NCBI GenBank assembly: GCA_050949645.1
Contig: JBMNGC010000001.1
Span: forward strand, 620,001-684,000
Reading direction: 5' to 3'
Length of the DNA stretch: 64,000 nt
Origin: RUG369 sp050949645
GTDB taxonomy: Bacteria > Planctomycetota > Planctomycetia > Pirellulales > Thermoguttaceae
Below, piece by piece: positions 29,701-36,002 of this stretch; position 1 is the first letter of the stretch, and each line of letters starts with the position of its first letter. The notes under the pieces were generated by a model that was given only the letters and a program-made list of their open reading frames with translations, was not told where the DNA came from and searched no databases. A program made the translations under genes and the position numbers.

Positions 29701-29715
29701 GATGCTCTTCTCTAA
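23770..29715 (+). CDS. Giant LEPR-motif surface protein with beta-helix and 13 FN3 domains
   Basis: A 1981-residue exported protein, probably on the cell surface or in the matrix. Residues 33-48 (RLMTETLEDRRLLAVD) are the planctomycete LEPR-XLL type N-terminal export motif. Residues about 75-220 and 560-720 read as parallel beta-helix rungs (GAIANDGDLTLVGVTLSNNQ; SLTISNSLIANNAADGSGAV), split by an Ig/cadherin-like unit (WTTIPDQTGSKGTTISVDLS) and a unique region with WIQDFDYSSNEDKIWDAGDN. From residue 729 come 13 fibronectin type III domains of about 90 residues, the middle ones near-uniform (MSWTDNSDDERGFIVQFSYD; YYFRVAAYNDLGYSDW). The last 25 residues are acidic and helical. AAGGAG precedes the ATG. 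A longer frame to 23698 lacks this. It is transcribed alone from the promoter upstream and closed by two strong hairpins. Adhesion or carbohydrate contact is an inference from domain type. Confidence 0.9.
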   Translation: MTSFFNFFNNRSQQKRNQAKRGALARSPLKPRRLMTETLEDRRLLAVDVLGGVSAAFADTANIIDISSDDASIASIKQAIAEAAASPEDDVIQISASTLKFASASDEITIDVNSSEYGSITLVAVDGDVTIDANSLARAFSVKNGDVVLQGFNIVNGVADYGGAIANDGDLTLVGVTLSNNQATVSGGAIANSGSLAVQDSVITDNSSNGSGGAIYEGDFSWPTADAPEWTTIPDQTGSKGTTISVDLSDYINAGDWTYSYKIASTTSVILLTEPMLSDSGVLSFTFIGDEQFYGEDDYSAINVTVTATDGVNSDSTTFTVTLAEQTSVTLAAILSNMTYEDACAEYEQVFKNKVIGYCRDEGIPEPSVVDVAEPTTIQIWIQDFDYSSNEDKIWDAGDNYFIMGIEYRLHLENAKITEFTGDTDLKRAAFRPRLLDNGDYEFIVAYTSDPGFGYEEALLLDVLTIEAIDPSQPVSATIYQLNQNFTFPVYTRFYNEPNPRDFARNHVNVDPSQTLFLSTISNSTDPLSAIPGEPFDRDTFPSTYIDPNEYPYVSGAKLDKAAVGFSNASLGASKSLTISNSLIANNAADGSGAVYIASDGTATFYNNTLADNTASTGAIVYAGSTAGAVSIANSIVVNDGLKPVSGVADVTGSLFNASAPGAIEYSGGALFNDASNGDYSLVYGSEAMNIGSDAYALDVNGIALARDLAGASRIVGRVDAGAYEYQGSAPARPASLAVSDYVESEKNPSLSWTASSSADVDGYYIYYNDGTTLTLIAEVDSSTTTYANLADAIIFEDNASYTFSVSAFNAFGESAKATVTLSTGVVPAAPSDLTFGDYADGSVTLSWTAGQGATSYNVELLGPGGEWTILGTTADTTYTVTDLNDFTTYTFRVTSVNTSGTASSDAVEFATVGSLSAPTGFKQSGAYTGDGNITLEWNAVDNARGYAIRQKIDGVWTTLSFVANPTYTVSDLSDNTAYEFSVAAYAKDSDGNVYYSDYTELSLTTTIAPAAPENVAWATEYDGSGSAELTWDAVDGAYAYSIARYVDGSWSEFIRTVDLSYTIDGLANNAEYVFGVAAYTVSGSTKYYSDYTRIDLTTTVAPDAPTNVAFETGEDGTSATLVWNPVEYADGYLIEQQFGDEWISVATLDAEASSWIPSGLEENTTYTFRISAFNEAGSSDFVEASLTTGVAVAPEAPTDFQIVGYNAETRRATMTWADNAANEHGYEVQYSYDGTTWHTAAMLEADSTSRVATGLTPGVTYYFRVAAFNTAGYSDWAQVSFETPAEVPSAPTDVVFSDYDADAQTVVVSWTDNSDDEINFRVQYSLDQTNWYTSANTDPGVTSYTATGLVPGRTYYYRVAAVGLYGISDWATGSYTVETVSPDLPAAPSDIEFSGVEFTDSGVIATMSWTDNSDNEDRFVVQFSYDNENWYGAGTTDANVSTRTATGLVAGRTYFFRVAAYNDAGYSDWTHATFTVPTPTIDAPSDIVFGEYSNGEVPMSWTDNSDDERGFIVQFSYDGVNWHRGGMTEANVTSRVATSMTPGRLYYFRVAAYNDLGYSDWVTGQYMTPSGAPVAPGEITFSNYDASNRTVDMAWVDNSADETGFNIQYSIDGGDTWFASGNTSADVNYRTATGLRVGVTYEFRVRSFNAYGSSGWTTGSFTVPISENAPAAPTDFVYGEYDADARTLGMSWTDNATNETGYKVQYSIDGGATWYAAGNYGADVTSRTATSVNAGRTYMFRVAAYNADGTSAWLVSDPYEVSPSVHIPAAPSEVTFSDYDPEAQTVIMSWTDNSSNEKGFKVEYSVDGGTTWNDSAYLEANATSRTVTKLVPGRDYSFRVAAYNNYGYSDWTFGSFSVVQTDEVEAPVNLGFAYSSTKRTISVSWDGDAAGYNAQYRPSASSDWYALPVSEKTATLTGVTYGSSYYFRVQSVAEDGALSEWTVDSYDTSTGGAIDSGARYDEMEIAFEEAFKDYFDDALL
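25953..29629 (+). repeat. Thirteen coding FN3 repeats, about 280 bp each
   Basis: Thirteen in-frame units of about 270-300 bp, each opening near AP.AP(T/S)- and closing near YYFRVAAYN--GYSDW. Units 6 to 12 share most positions, including TDNS-(D/N)E, consistent with recent duplication. Units 1 to 5 and 13 are more diverged. Confidence 0.9.
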
Positions 29716-29727
29716 TCAGACCTCTTT

Positions 29728-29763
29728 ATGAAGCCGACCTGATAATCTTTCGGTCGGCTTCAT
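29728..29763 (+). terminator. Intrinsic terminator hairpin
   Basis: 12-bp stem ATGAAGCCGACC / GGTCGGCTTCAT with a 12-base loop, starting 12 bases after the stop of the FN3 protein gene. Confidence 0.8.
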
Positions 29764-29775
29764 GATGCGTAAAAT

Positions 29776-29809
29776 AAAAAGGACGTTCTCCGCGGAGAAC
29801 GTCCTTTTT
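29776..29809 (+). terminator. 34-bp perfect palindrome, bidirectional terminator
   Basis: AAAAAGGACGTTCTCCG joined directly to its exact reverse complement, ending in five T on both strands. It can end transcripts from the plus-strand gene at 29715 and from the minus-strand gene whose stop is at 29965. Confidence 0.88.
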
Positions 29810-29964
29810 ATTTCAGTGTGCCGAAGACTTTAGCAATTTGAGTTTTTTGTACGAGTCGTCTTACCTTTCAACGTTTGCAAAAAGCGCAACCCGTAGGCGT
29901 TGCCTGCAACATTATGCATTGCGTTTGATTTGCATGTCCTCTGCATTCAACGCCAAGAGTGAGA

Positions 29965-31860
29965 TCAAATCTCGTAGGTTCCATCCCAGCGGACGAAGGC
30001 TTCCATCGCATAATATTCAGGCAGGCCGATCCGATTGTACGCATTAGCAGTTTCGAGGTTACGCTCTTCAGCGCGTTGCCAGAATTCCCGAGCGTCGTCG
30101 CCGAGGAAGAGCGCGCCGTCTTTCTGGGAAGCGTGACGGAAGATCGATTCGCGTTTCTTCTCTGAATCTCGAGGGAAAAGCGGAACGGCGATCTCAATCT
30201 GGTCGATAGGCCATTCCTCCCACGCTCCACGGTAGAGGAGAACCTGCGGGAGCTTAAGCCCCTCTTCTTGCATCTGGTGCAGTACCGCAAATGAGATGAG
30301 CGCGCAGACCCGATGCGTGCCGTGAGGGTCAGAAAGGTCGTTTGCAATGAAGATTGTGTCAGGTTGGATTTCTTCGATCAAGTTGCGAACGATTTGGTGA
30401 TCCTCTTCCGATGGCGGCAACTTTTCGACGGCGCCTGTGGCGTAGAACGGAAGGTTGAGGAAATGAACACGATCTTCCGTAATACCGCAAACCTTGGCAG
30501 CGGAACGCGCTTCACTCCATCGAATAAGGCGCTTAACATTCAGAACCTCGTCGGTATCGCGGTCGCCAGGGAGTTTGTTGCGCAACGGCTCCTGGATTTT
30601 TTCCTCAAGGAGCTTCATGATTGATTCGTCGCCCTCAAATTGTCGATTAATTTCTTCAAGGAGGTCGGCGACGCGGTAGGCGTCATGGTCGTTGACCGCA
30701 ATGTTACCGCTTGTCATGTAGGCAACGTGAAGTTCATGTTTAGCGTTGGCGAGCCGAATCATCGTGCCGCCCATACTGATGACGTCGTCGTCCGGGTGAG
30801 GACTGAAGACAAGAATTTTCTGAGGAGTTTGACCGCAAGGATGTTGCACGATCGTATCCTGCATCCAGGAAAAGACTCTGGCAGAGACCTCCTGTGCGGG
30901 ACCGGCATGCCTAAGAAGCGAGTGGAGACCATGAGCGCGGAAATCGCCGTCAGTAAGCTTGAGCAGCGCTTTGTTTGTTTTCTGGCAGAGCCAAAGAACA
31001 GCGCGTTTGATCATCTTGTCCTCCCATTCGACTGGTCTTGTCAGCCAGGGAGTCGAGACGTCCATAAGCTTAGACGACGAGCCCCTGTCGAGTATGAAGG
31101 AGACGTCGCGGTGATCGCGGAGCCAGCCGACGGGCGTTGCGTTAGAGATAGGTTCTTCGAGCGCTCGTTTGATAACGTCAGCCTTTCCATCGCCAAAAGC
31201 GAGAACAACAATCTTACGCGCTTCCATCATCGTCCCGAAGCCAAGGGTAACGCCGTGAGTTGGAACGTTTGTTTCGCTAAAAAAGAGAGACGCGGCATTG
31301 AGACGAGTTTCGGAATCGAGTTGGACTAATCGCGTACGACTCTTCTTAGAGGTATAGGGCTCGTTAAAGCCGACCGCGCCGTTTGTCGCGACGCCAAGGA
31401 GCAACAAGTCCAAACCTCCCGCCTTGTTTATCTCGTTTTCATAATTCCGGCAGCTCGCCTCCATTTGGTCAAAGGGAAGCGTGGCGTCGAAGAAATGGAC
31501 GTTCTCTATTTTAATATTTGTTTTCAGAACGAAATTCCCCATGAGCCAACGGCGCATGCTTTGCAAACGATCCTTGTCAAGGCCGTAATATTCGTTGACA
31601 ATGAAGATTCGCACGCGCGAGAAGTCGAGGTTATTCTCCTGATAAAGACGCACCAACTCCTGATACACTCCGACTGGACTTGAGCCAGCGACGAGTCCAA
31701 GAGTCGCGCTGCGTCCGAGTGAATTTCGATTTCGCACGATTGATGCGATCTGCTCAGCTACGTGGCTGCAGGCGGAAGCTCCTGATTCAAATACATAAGT
31801 TGGCGCCTCGACGTTGCGAGCCGGCAACGCCTCGCGATTTGCCTGGGTTGAGTTTGTCAT
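29965..31860 (-). CDS. NagB-like / PIG-L deacetylase fusion with inactive deaminase half
   Basis: A 631-residue cytoplasmic fusion of the type seen in Bacteroidetes and Planctomycetes. Residues about 20-290 are a glucosamine-6-phosphate deaminase (NagB) fold: LGLVAGSSPVGVYQELV, IVNEYYGL, GVATNGAVGFNEP, SRTRLVQLD and VTLGFGTMMEARKIVVLAFG. Against E. coli NagB the catalytic Asp72, Asp141 and His143 appear as Asn89, Asn160 and Ala162; only Glu148 is kept (Glu167). Residues from about 345 are a PIG-L/LmbE zinc N-deacetylase with intact VFSPHPDDDVISMGGT and DPHGTHR motifs. The protein probably removes acetyl groups from amino-sugar derivatives, with the first half as a sugar-phosphate sensing or structural domain; this is inference. 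The ATG at 31860 precedes the family N-terminus. Its Shine-Dalgarno sequence is weak. Confidence 0.88.
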   Translation of the reverse strand: MTNSTQANREALPARNVEAPTYVFESGASACSHVAEQIASIVRNRNSLGRSATLGLVAGSSPVGVYQELVRLYQENNLDFSRVRIFIVNEYYGLDKDRLQSMRRWLMGNFVLKTNIKIENVHFFDATLPFDQMEASCRNYENEINKAGGLDLLLLGVATNGAVGFNEPYTSKKSRTRLVQLDSETRLNAASLFFSETNVPTHGVTLGFGTMMEARKIVVLAFGDGKADVIKRALEEPISNATPVGWLRDHRDVSFILDRGSSSKLMDVSTPWLTRPVEWEDKMIKRAVLWLCQKTNKALLKLTDGDFRAHGLHSLLRHAGPAQEVSARVFSWMQDTIVQHPCGQTPQKILVFSPHPDDDVISMGGTMIRLANAKHELHVAYMTSGNIAVNDHDAYRVADLLEEINRQFEGDESIMKLLEEKIQEPLRNKLPGDRDTDEVLNVKRLIRWSEARSAAKVCGITEDRVHFLNLPFYATGAVEKLPPSEEDHQIVRNLIEEIQPDTIFIANDLSDPHGTHRVCALISFAVLHQMQEEGLKLPQVLLYRGAWEEWPIDQIEIAVPLFPRDSEKKRESIFRHASQKDGALFLGDDAREFWQRAEERNLETANAYNRIGLPEYYAMEAFVRWDGTYEI

Positions 31861-32374
31861 TTCTTTTCTTTCATAAGTGTCGCGTTCACTAATAAAACGG
31901 ACCTTAGCTGGACGCTCACAGTGCGTCTTTTTTAACGAACGCCCCTTAATGCTTAATGGCGTTCGTGTTTTCACTAGATGGATCCGCTTCCGTTCCAGTT
32001 TCTCTCATTCTTGCTAAATGGACGGTTTGTGTCAATATTCTACGTTAGCAAATTTCCCAAATTAGATGAATTAAGCGCTTTTTAGCGCAAGCCCCCTCGA
32101 ATTTCTCGCTCCGTCCATTATAATTGTCCTCGAGCATTGGCCCAGGTAGTTCCGTCGGGGATGTAGAGCTTTGACGGCGCTCGCCATGACGTTTGAATTC
32201 ATGCGGGTTCTCAAATTCGCGGGTCGTCAGAATAATGGCGTCGACTAAACTTTGATTTTCAAGTAAGTTGACTTCGGCGTTTCTTTTCCTACGAAGGTCG
32301 TTTTGCGATTGCAGAGCCGTTCTGCGTTGCGCTTTAGCGAGCGTTCTTCACGATATTATTAGGACTCAGTTGAA
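31861..32374. other. Divergent intergenic region, NagB/PIG-L fusion and lipoprotein
   Basis: 514 bases. A small hairpin GCGCT-TTTT-AGCGC lies near 32076-32090. A TATAAT on the minus strand at 32118-32123 lacks a good -35 box. Several short frames here are open for 30-45 codons on the minus strand, without a start signal or a recognisable product. No confident gene. Confidence 0.35.
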
Positions 32375-34918
32375 ATGAAAAGGCGTTTTAATTTCGGGCG
32401 CTCGGCGCTATATGGCGTCGCCCTTTGTCTGATTAGTTGCGCGGCGTTTGTCGGCTGCAAAGAAGAGCAGGTCCTCATGATTGAGGAAGTTTCATCTTCC
32501 GCGGGGGAGCCTGCCGACTCGGATTATGCATCCTGGCTCAAAAACTTTGAAGAGCAGATGGCGCAGGGCGGTATGCCCGTCGCTCCCGGCGTCTTTGCCG
32601 GCGTCGCTTCCACTGGCGCGGCTCCCGGATCATTTAATTTCAACGTTGCCTCCACTGGCGCAGCTCCTGGCGCCTTTAATTTCAACATCGCTTCCACTGG
32701 CGACTCCACGCCTTCTTTTAATTTTAACGCTGTCGCTTCTACCAGCGACGCGACTCCTATTTTTAATTTCAATGCCGCTGCTTCCACCAGCGACGCGACT
32801 CCGGTTTTTAATTTCAATAAGGCTGTATCGACCGGCGACAGCCCCCCGTCCTTCGATTTTGGTTCAGCCGCTGAGAAAACAAGCGACGCCCCCGCCTTGA
32901 AGCTTGGCGCTGCAGAAGACGTTGGAGCGTCCTCCTCGCCCGATTTTGATTTCAACGAGTTCGCGGAAAAGAAGATTGCGGCCGATAAAGCGGTTGTTGA
33001 GGCTGCTGAGGCGTTAGAAAAGGCTACGGCCGCTGAAAAAGAAGCGAACGACGTTTCCGCCCAAGCGGCCTCAGTCGCTTCCGAGAAAAAGAACATCTCA
33101 GATGAAGCGGCCGAAGCATATGCAGGCGCATCCGCTAAAGCTTTAGCTGCTCAGAAGACTTATGACGACGCTGTCGCGCTCGTGCAGTTGCGCGAGGAAG
33201 CGCTGGCGACTGCTGCTAGCGCCGCCGAAACGGCCGCCAATAATCTGACCGCTGCGAAATCTTCAAGCGCCGACCTTCAGAAAGCCGCGGCCGACGCCGC
33301 TCAGAAGGCGACCGCCGCTGCGTCTGAGAAAGAAGCCGCCGCCAGCGCGCTTGACGCTGCAAACGAAGCAGCAACTCAAGCGACCGCCGCAACAGAGTCC
33401 GCCGCCGAAACTCTGAACATTGCCACAAAAGCTTTTGACATTGCAACAGCCGCTCACACCGACGCCGAACAGGTCGTTGCCGCTGCTTCTGAAGAGGTCG
33501 CAGCTGCTCAAGCCGCCGCCGACGAAGCCGCCGCCGCTATCGAGGGCAAAGAAGGGGACGAAAAGACCGAAGCCGAAACCGCCGCGGCTGAAGCTGCAGA
33601 AGCATTGACGGCCGCCAATGACGCGAAGGTTGCCGCAGACGAAGCGCTTGCTGAAAAGGTAGCCGAGCTTGATCTTGCGAGAAAGGCTTTTGACGAGGCG
33701 TCTCAGGCCGCAACGCAAGCCGCTCAGGCCGCCGAGGCCGCTGTCAACGCTCAAACTGACGCTGAGAAAACACTTGCTGACGCGACTGAAGAAGCCGCAT
33801 CTTGCGAGAGTGACAAAGCGCTCGCTGATAAGGCCGCTTCTGACGCGCAGGCAGCCGTCGTTGAGGCTGAAAATGCCGTCGACGTTGCCTCCGCCGCCGT
33901 TGCGGAAGCGACTGACGAGCTGAAGGAAGCCAAGGAGGCCGCCGACTCCGCCGCCACCGTTGCTGAAGAGACCGCAAATCTTGCTGAAAAAGCTAAGAGC
34001 TCCGCTAATGAAGCGTTAACGGAATCCAACGCCGCTGCAAGCGCCGCAATGAGCGCCGCCAATAAAGCTGCTGAAGCTAAGGCCGCGCTTGACAAAGCCG
34101 CTGAAGCCAAGGCTAACGCAGATAAAGCTGCGAAAGCGTTGTCAAAATCAAGTTCCACTCCACGCGGCTTTTTTTTTTCAGAGCTGAACAAGGTCTATGC
34201 TGCTAATGCCGAGACTGGCGTTCCGTCTTCTGACAACCTTGAAAGCGCCATCGACTCGTTAGTTGAACTTCTGGACCGCGACGTCCGAGATCTTGATTTA
34301 ATTCCAAACTTCTCAGACGGTTGCGTCGGGGTTCGCCGCGACGCTAGCTCTCTTGCCGTCGTTGCGCTCGTTCTTGGCGCGTCCGACGTTGAATCTACAC
34401 GTAAAGCGTCTGCTCCCGCTCTTCTCGAGGTCGCCAGCGAGCTTTCTAAAGCGCAAACCACCGACGAGGTTAAAAAGGCTTACGGAAAGCTTTCAGCAGC
34501 TCAAGCGATAACGGGCAGTTCCAACACGCTTGAATGGCAAAGGGTGACGTCTCTCGCACCGCTGATGAAGCACGCGCTTCCATCGTTTTCTACCGACATC
34601 AAGCGCCTTATCCGTAACGAGAAGACATTTCTTCGATCCAGCAACTCGAAAAAGACAATTGACCGCTCAACGATGTTAGTGGCGATAGCGCTTGGGTGTC
34701 GTGACAACGTTGGCGAGACGTTGTCTCCTGACGACGAGGAGCTTTGGCTCGAATATTGCGATCTGCTCGCTGAGACGACGCTTGAATTTAACAGACAAGC
34801 CAACGCTGTTGCACAGGGTAAAGGCTCGTTTGAGGCTATGAAGGCCGCCTATAAAGCAGTGGAAGACACTTGTAATACGACTTGTCATAGTCAGTTTGGC
34901 GGCAGTACCGCTGATTAA
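32375..34918 (+). CDS. Lipoprotein: FNFN repeats, Ala-rich coiled coil, cytochrome c'-like end
   Basis: An 847-residue envelope lipoprotein of unknown function. A signal with lipobox-like AAFVGC puts Cys at residue 28. Residues about 78-165 are six 14-15-residue repeats (ASTGAAPGSFNFN, ASTSDATPIFNFN). Residues about 190-595 are an almost uninterrupted Ala/Glu/Lys coiled coil like TolA or Lpp-type spacers. Residues 610-847 form a helical domain (DNLESAIDSLVELLDRDVRD; FEAMKAAYKAVEDTC) whose end CNTTCHSQF resembles the C-terminal haem site of cytochromes c'/c556. Here the spacing is CX3CH (Cys833, Cys837, His838), not CXXCH. Taken together: an outer-membrane-anchored rod carrying a possible haem or sensor head. 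A run of ten T (34169-34178) lies at the rod/head junction. AGGA stands 11 bases before the ATG. Confidence 0.8.
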   Translation: MKRRFNFGRSALYGVALCLISCAAFVGCKEEQVLMIEEVSSSAGEPADSDYASWLKNFEEQMAQGGMPVAPGVFAGVASTGAAPGSFNFNVASTGAAPGAFNFNIASTGDSTPSFNFNAVASTSDATPIFNFNAAASTSDATPVFNFNKAVSTGDSPPSFDFGSAAEKTSDAPALKLGAAEDVGASSSPDFDFNEFAEKKIAADKAVVEAAEALEKATAAEKEANDVSAQAASVASEKKNISDEAAEAYAGASAKALAAQKTYDDAVALVQLREEALATAASAAETAANNLTAAKSSSADLQKAAADAAQKATAAASEKEAAASALDAANEAATQATAATESAAETLNIATKAFDIATAAHTDAEQVVAAASEEVAAAQAAADEAAAAIEGKEGDEKTEAETAAAEAAEALTAANDAKVAADEALAEKVAELDLARKAFDEASQAATQAAQAAEAAVNAQTDAEKTLADATEEAASCESDKALADKAASDAQAAVVEAENAVDVASAAVAEATDELKEAKEAADSAATVAEETANLAEKAKSSANEALTESNAAASAAMSAANKAAEAKAALDKAAEAKANADKAAKALSKSSSTPRGFFFSELNKVYAANAETGVPSSDNLESAIDSLVELLDRDVRDLDLIPNFSDGCVGVRRDASSLAVVALVLGASDVESTRKASAPALLEVASELSKAQTTDEVKKAYGKLSAAQAITGSSNTLEWQRVTSLAPLMKHALPSFSTDIKRLIRNEKTFLRSSNSKKTIDRSTMLVAIALGCRDNVGETLSPDDEELWLEYCDLLAETTLEFNRQANAVAQGKGSFEAMKAAYKAVEDTCNTTCHSQFGGSTAD
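32606..32869 (+). repeat. Six 42-45-bp coding repeats (ASTG..P.FNFN)
   Basis: Six in-frame copies begin at 32606, the last diverged to VSTGDSPPSFDFG. Unit length varies between 14 and 15 codons. Confidence 0.85.
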
Positions 34919-34949
34919 CTCGATTTGAGCGCTGTTCTTGAAATCCATG

Positions 34950-34996
34950 GAGCTACGTACGTCAAATCTAAGTATTTGGCGTCCGTAGTTCTTTTT
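34950..34996 (+). terminator. Intrinsic terminator
   Basis: 18-bp stem (GAGCTACG... / ...CGTAGTTC) with one mismatch and two G-T pairs, a 6-base loop and five T. It separates the lipoprotein gene from truA. Confidence 0.88.
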
Positions 34997-35021
34997 AGGG
35001 GCGTTATTTAAAGAAAATTCC

Positions 35022-35906
35022 ATGCGACGCGTTAAATTGGAACTCTGCTATGACGGCGCCGGTTATTCAGGATGGCAGATTCAACCGCGTCAGCCGAAGG
35101 TTAGAACGATCCAAGGAGAGCTTGAACGCTCCATTCGGCGCGTCGTTGGTCATGAGGTAGAGGTTCTTGGTAGCGGTCGCACCGACGCGGGCGTCCACGC
35201 ACTCTGTCAGGTTGCCGCCTTCAATACAGACTCGGAATTGCCCCCTGAAACGCTCGTTCGCGCAATTAACGCTTTTCTCCCGCCAAATATCAGAATATGG
35301 CGCGCCTCTTATGTCGATCTGAATTTTCATCCGATCCGCGACGTCGTTCGTAAGAGATATCGTTACCTTGCAAGCGACTCGCGTCCTGCGTTTCCTTTTT
35401 TCAGACAAAATGTCTGGAATCTCATACAGAAGGTAGACGACGGAGCCATGCGGGAAGCTGGTTCCTATCTGCTCGGTACTCGCGATATGAAAGCGTTTCA
35501 GTCGCAAGGATCGCCTCGTAACTCGACCGTTCGAACAATTTTTGACGTTAAGGTGGAACGTGCGTCTGCGGACGAAGCGTTTCGATTTCCAAAACTCAAC
35601 GAATGGGAGCGAGGTAAGAATGTAGGCGAAGAGGGACAGTCGCTCGGGGCGTCGCAATATCCCTCGTCGCCAGAGTTGATTGTCTTTGAGCTGGAGGCGG
35701 ACGGCTTTCTCTACAATATGGTTCGAGCGATCGTTGGAACGCTTTGCTTTTTTGGAAAGCGACACAAAGGCTTTGAGGATCCGGAACGCATGCGCGAGAT
35801 CATTGCTAGCGCCGATCGTAAGTTCGCAGGACCGACCGCGCCTCCACATGGACTATATATGATTGACGTCATTTATCCTGACGACCTGGACGCATCAGGG
35901 CGTTGA
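35022..35906 (+). CDS. truA: tRNA pseudouridine synthase A
   Basis: Converts uridines 38-40 of tRNA anticodon stems to pseudouridine in the cytoplasm. 294 residues. KLELCYDGAGYSGWQIQP is the TruA N-terminus, GSGRTDAGVHAL contains the catalytic Asp, and FHPIRDVVRKRYRY, DMKAFQ and DGFLYNMVRAIVGTL follow in the family order. An insertion of about 30 residues (around KLNEWERGKNVGEEGQSLG) before the last conserved block makes it longer than the usual 250-270. It lies just downstream of a terminator and 96 bases before the FHA phosphatase gene. Confidence 0.95.
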   Translation: MRRVKLELCYDGAGYSGWQIQPRQPKVRTIQGELERSIRRVVGHEVEVLGSGRTDAGVHALCQVAAFNTDSELPPETLVRAINAFLPPNIRIWRASYVDLNFHPIRDVVRKRYRYLASDSRPAFPFFRQNVWNLIQKVDDGAMREAGSYLLGTRDMKAFQSQGSPRNSTVRTIFDVKVERASADEAFRFPKLNEWERGKNVGEEGQSLGASQYPSSPELIVFELEADGFLYNMVRAIVGTLCFFGKRHKGFEDPERMREIIASADRKFAGPTAPPHGLYMIDVIYPDDLDASGR

Positions 35907-36002
35907 CGTTTTGGCGAATAATCATAAAATGACGGTATCTTGGTTACATTGGACGCGAGCGTTTTAGGCGCTCTTAGCGTCCGTTTGAAAGCGTAGCGTT
36001 AT

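Noticed and set aside
32606..32869. Relation of the FNFN repeats to nuclear-pore FG proteins
   Set aside because: The protein has a lipobox and is exported; low-complexity Phe repeats arise easily, and there is no homologous domain to support such a link.
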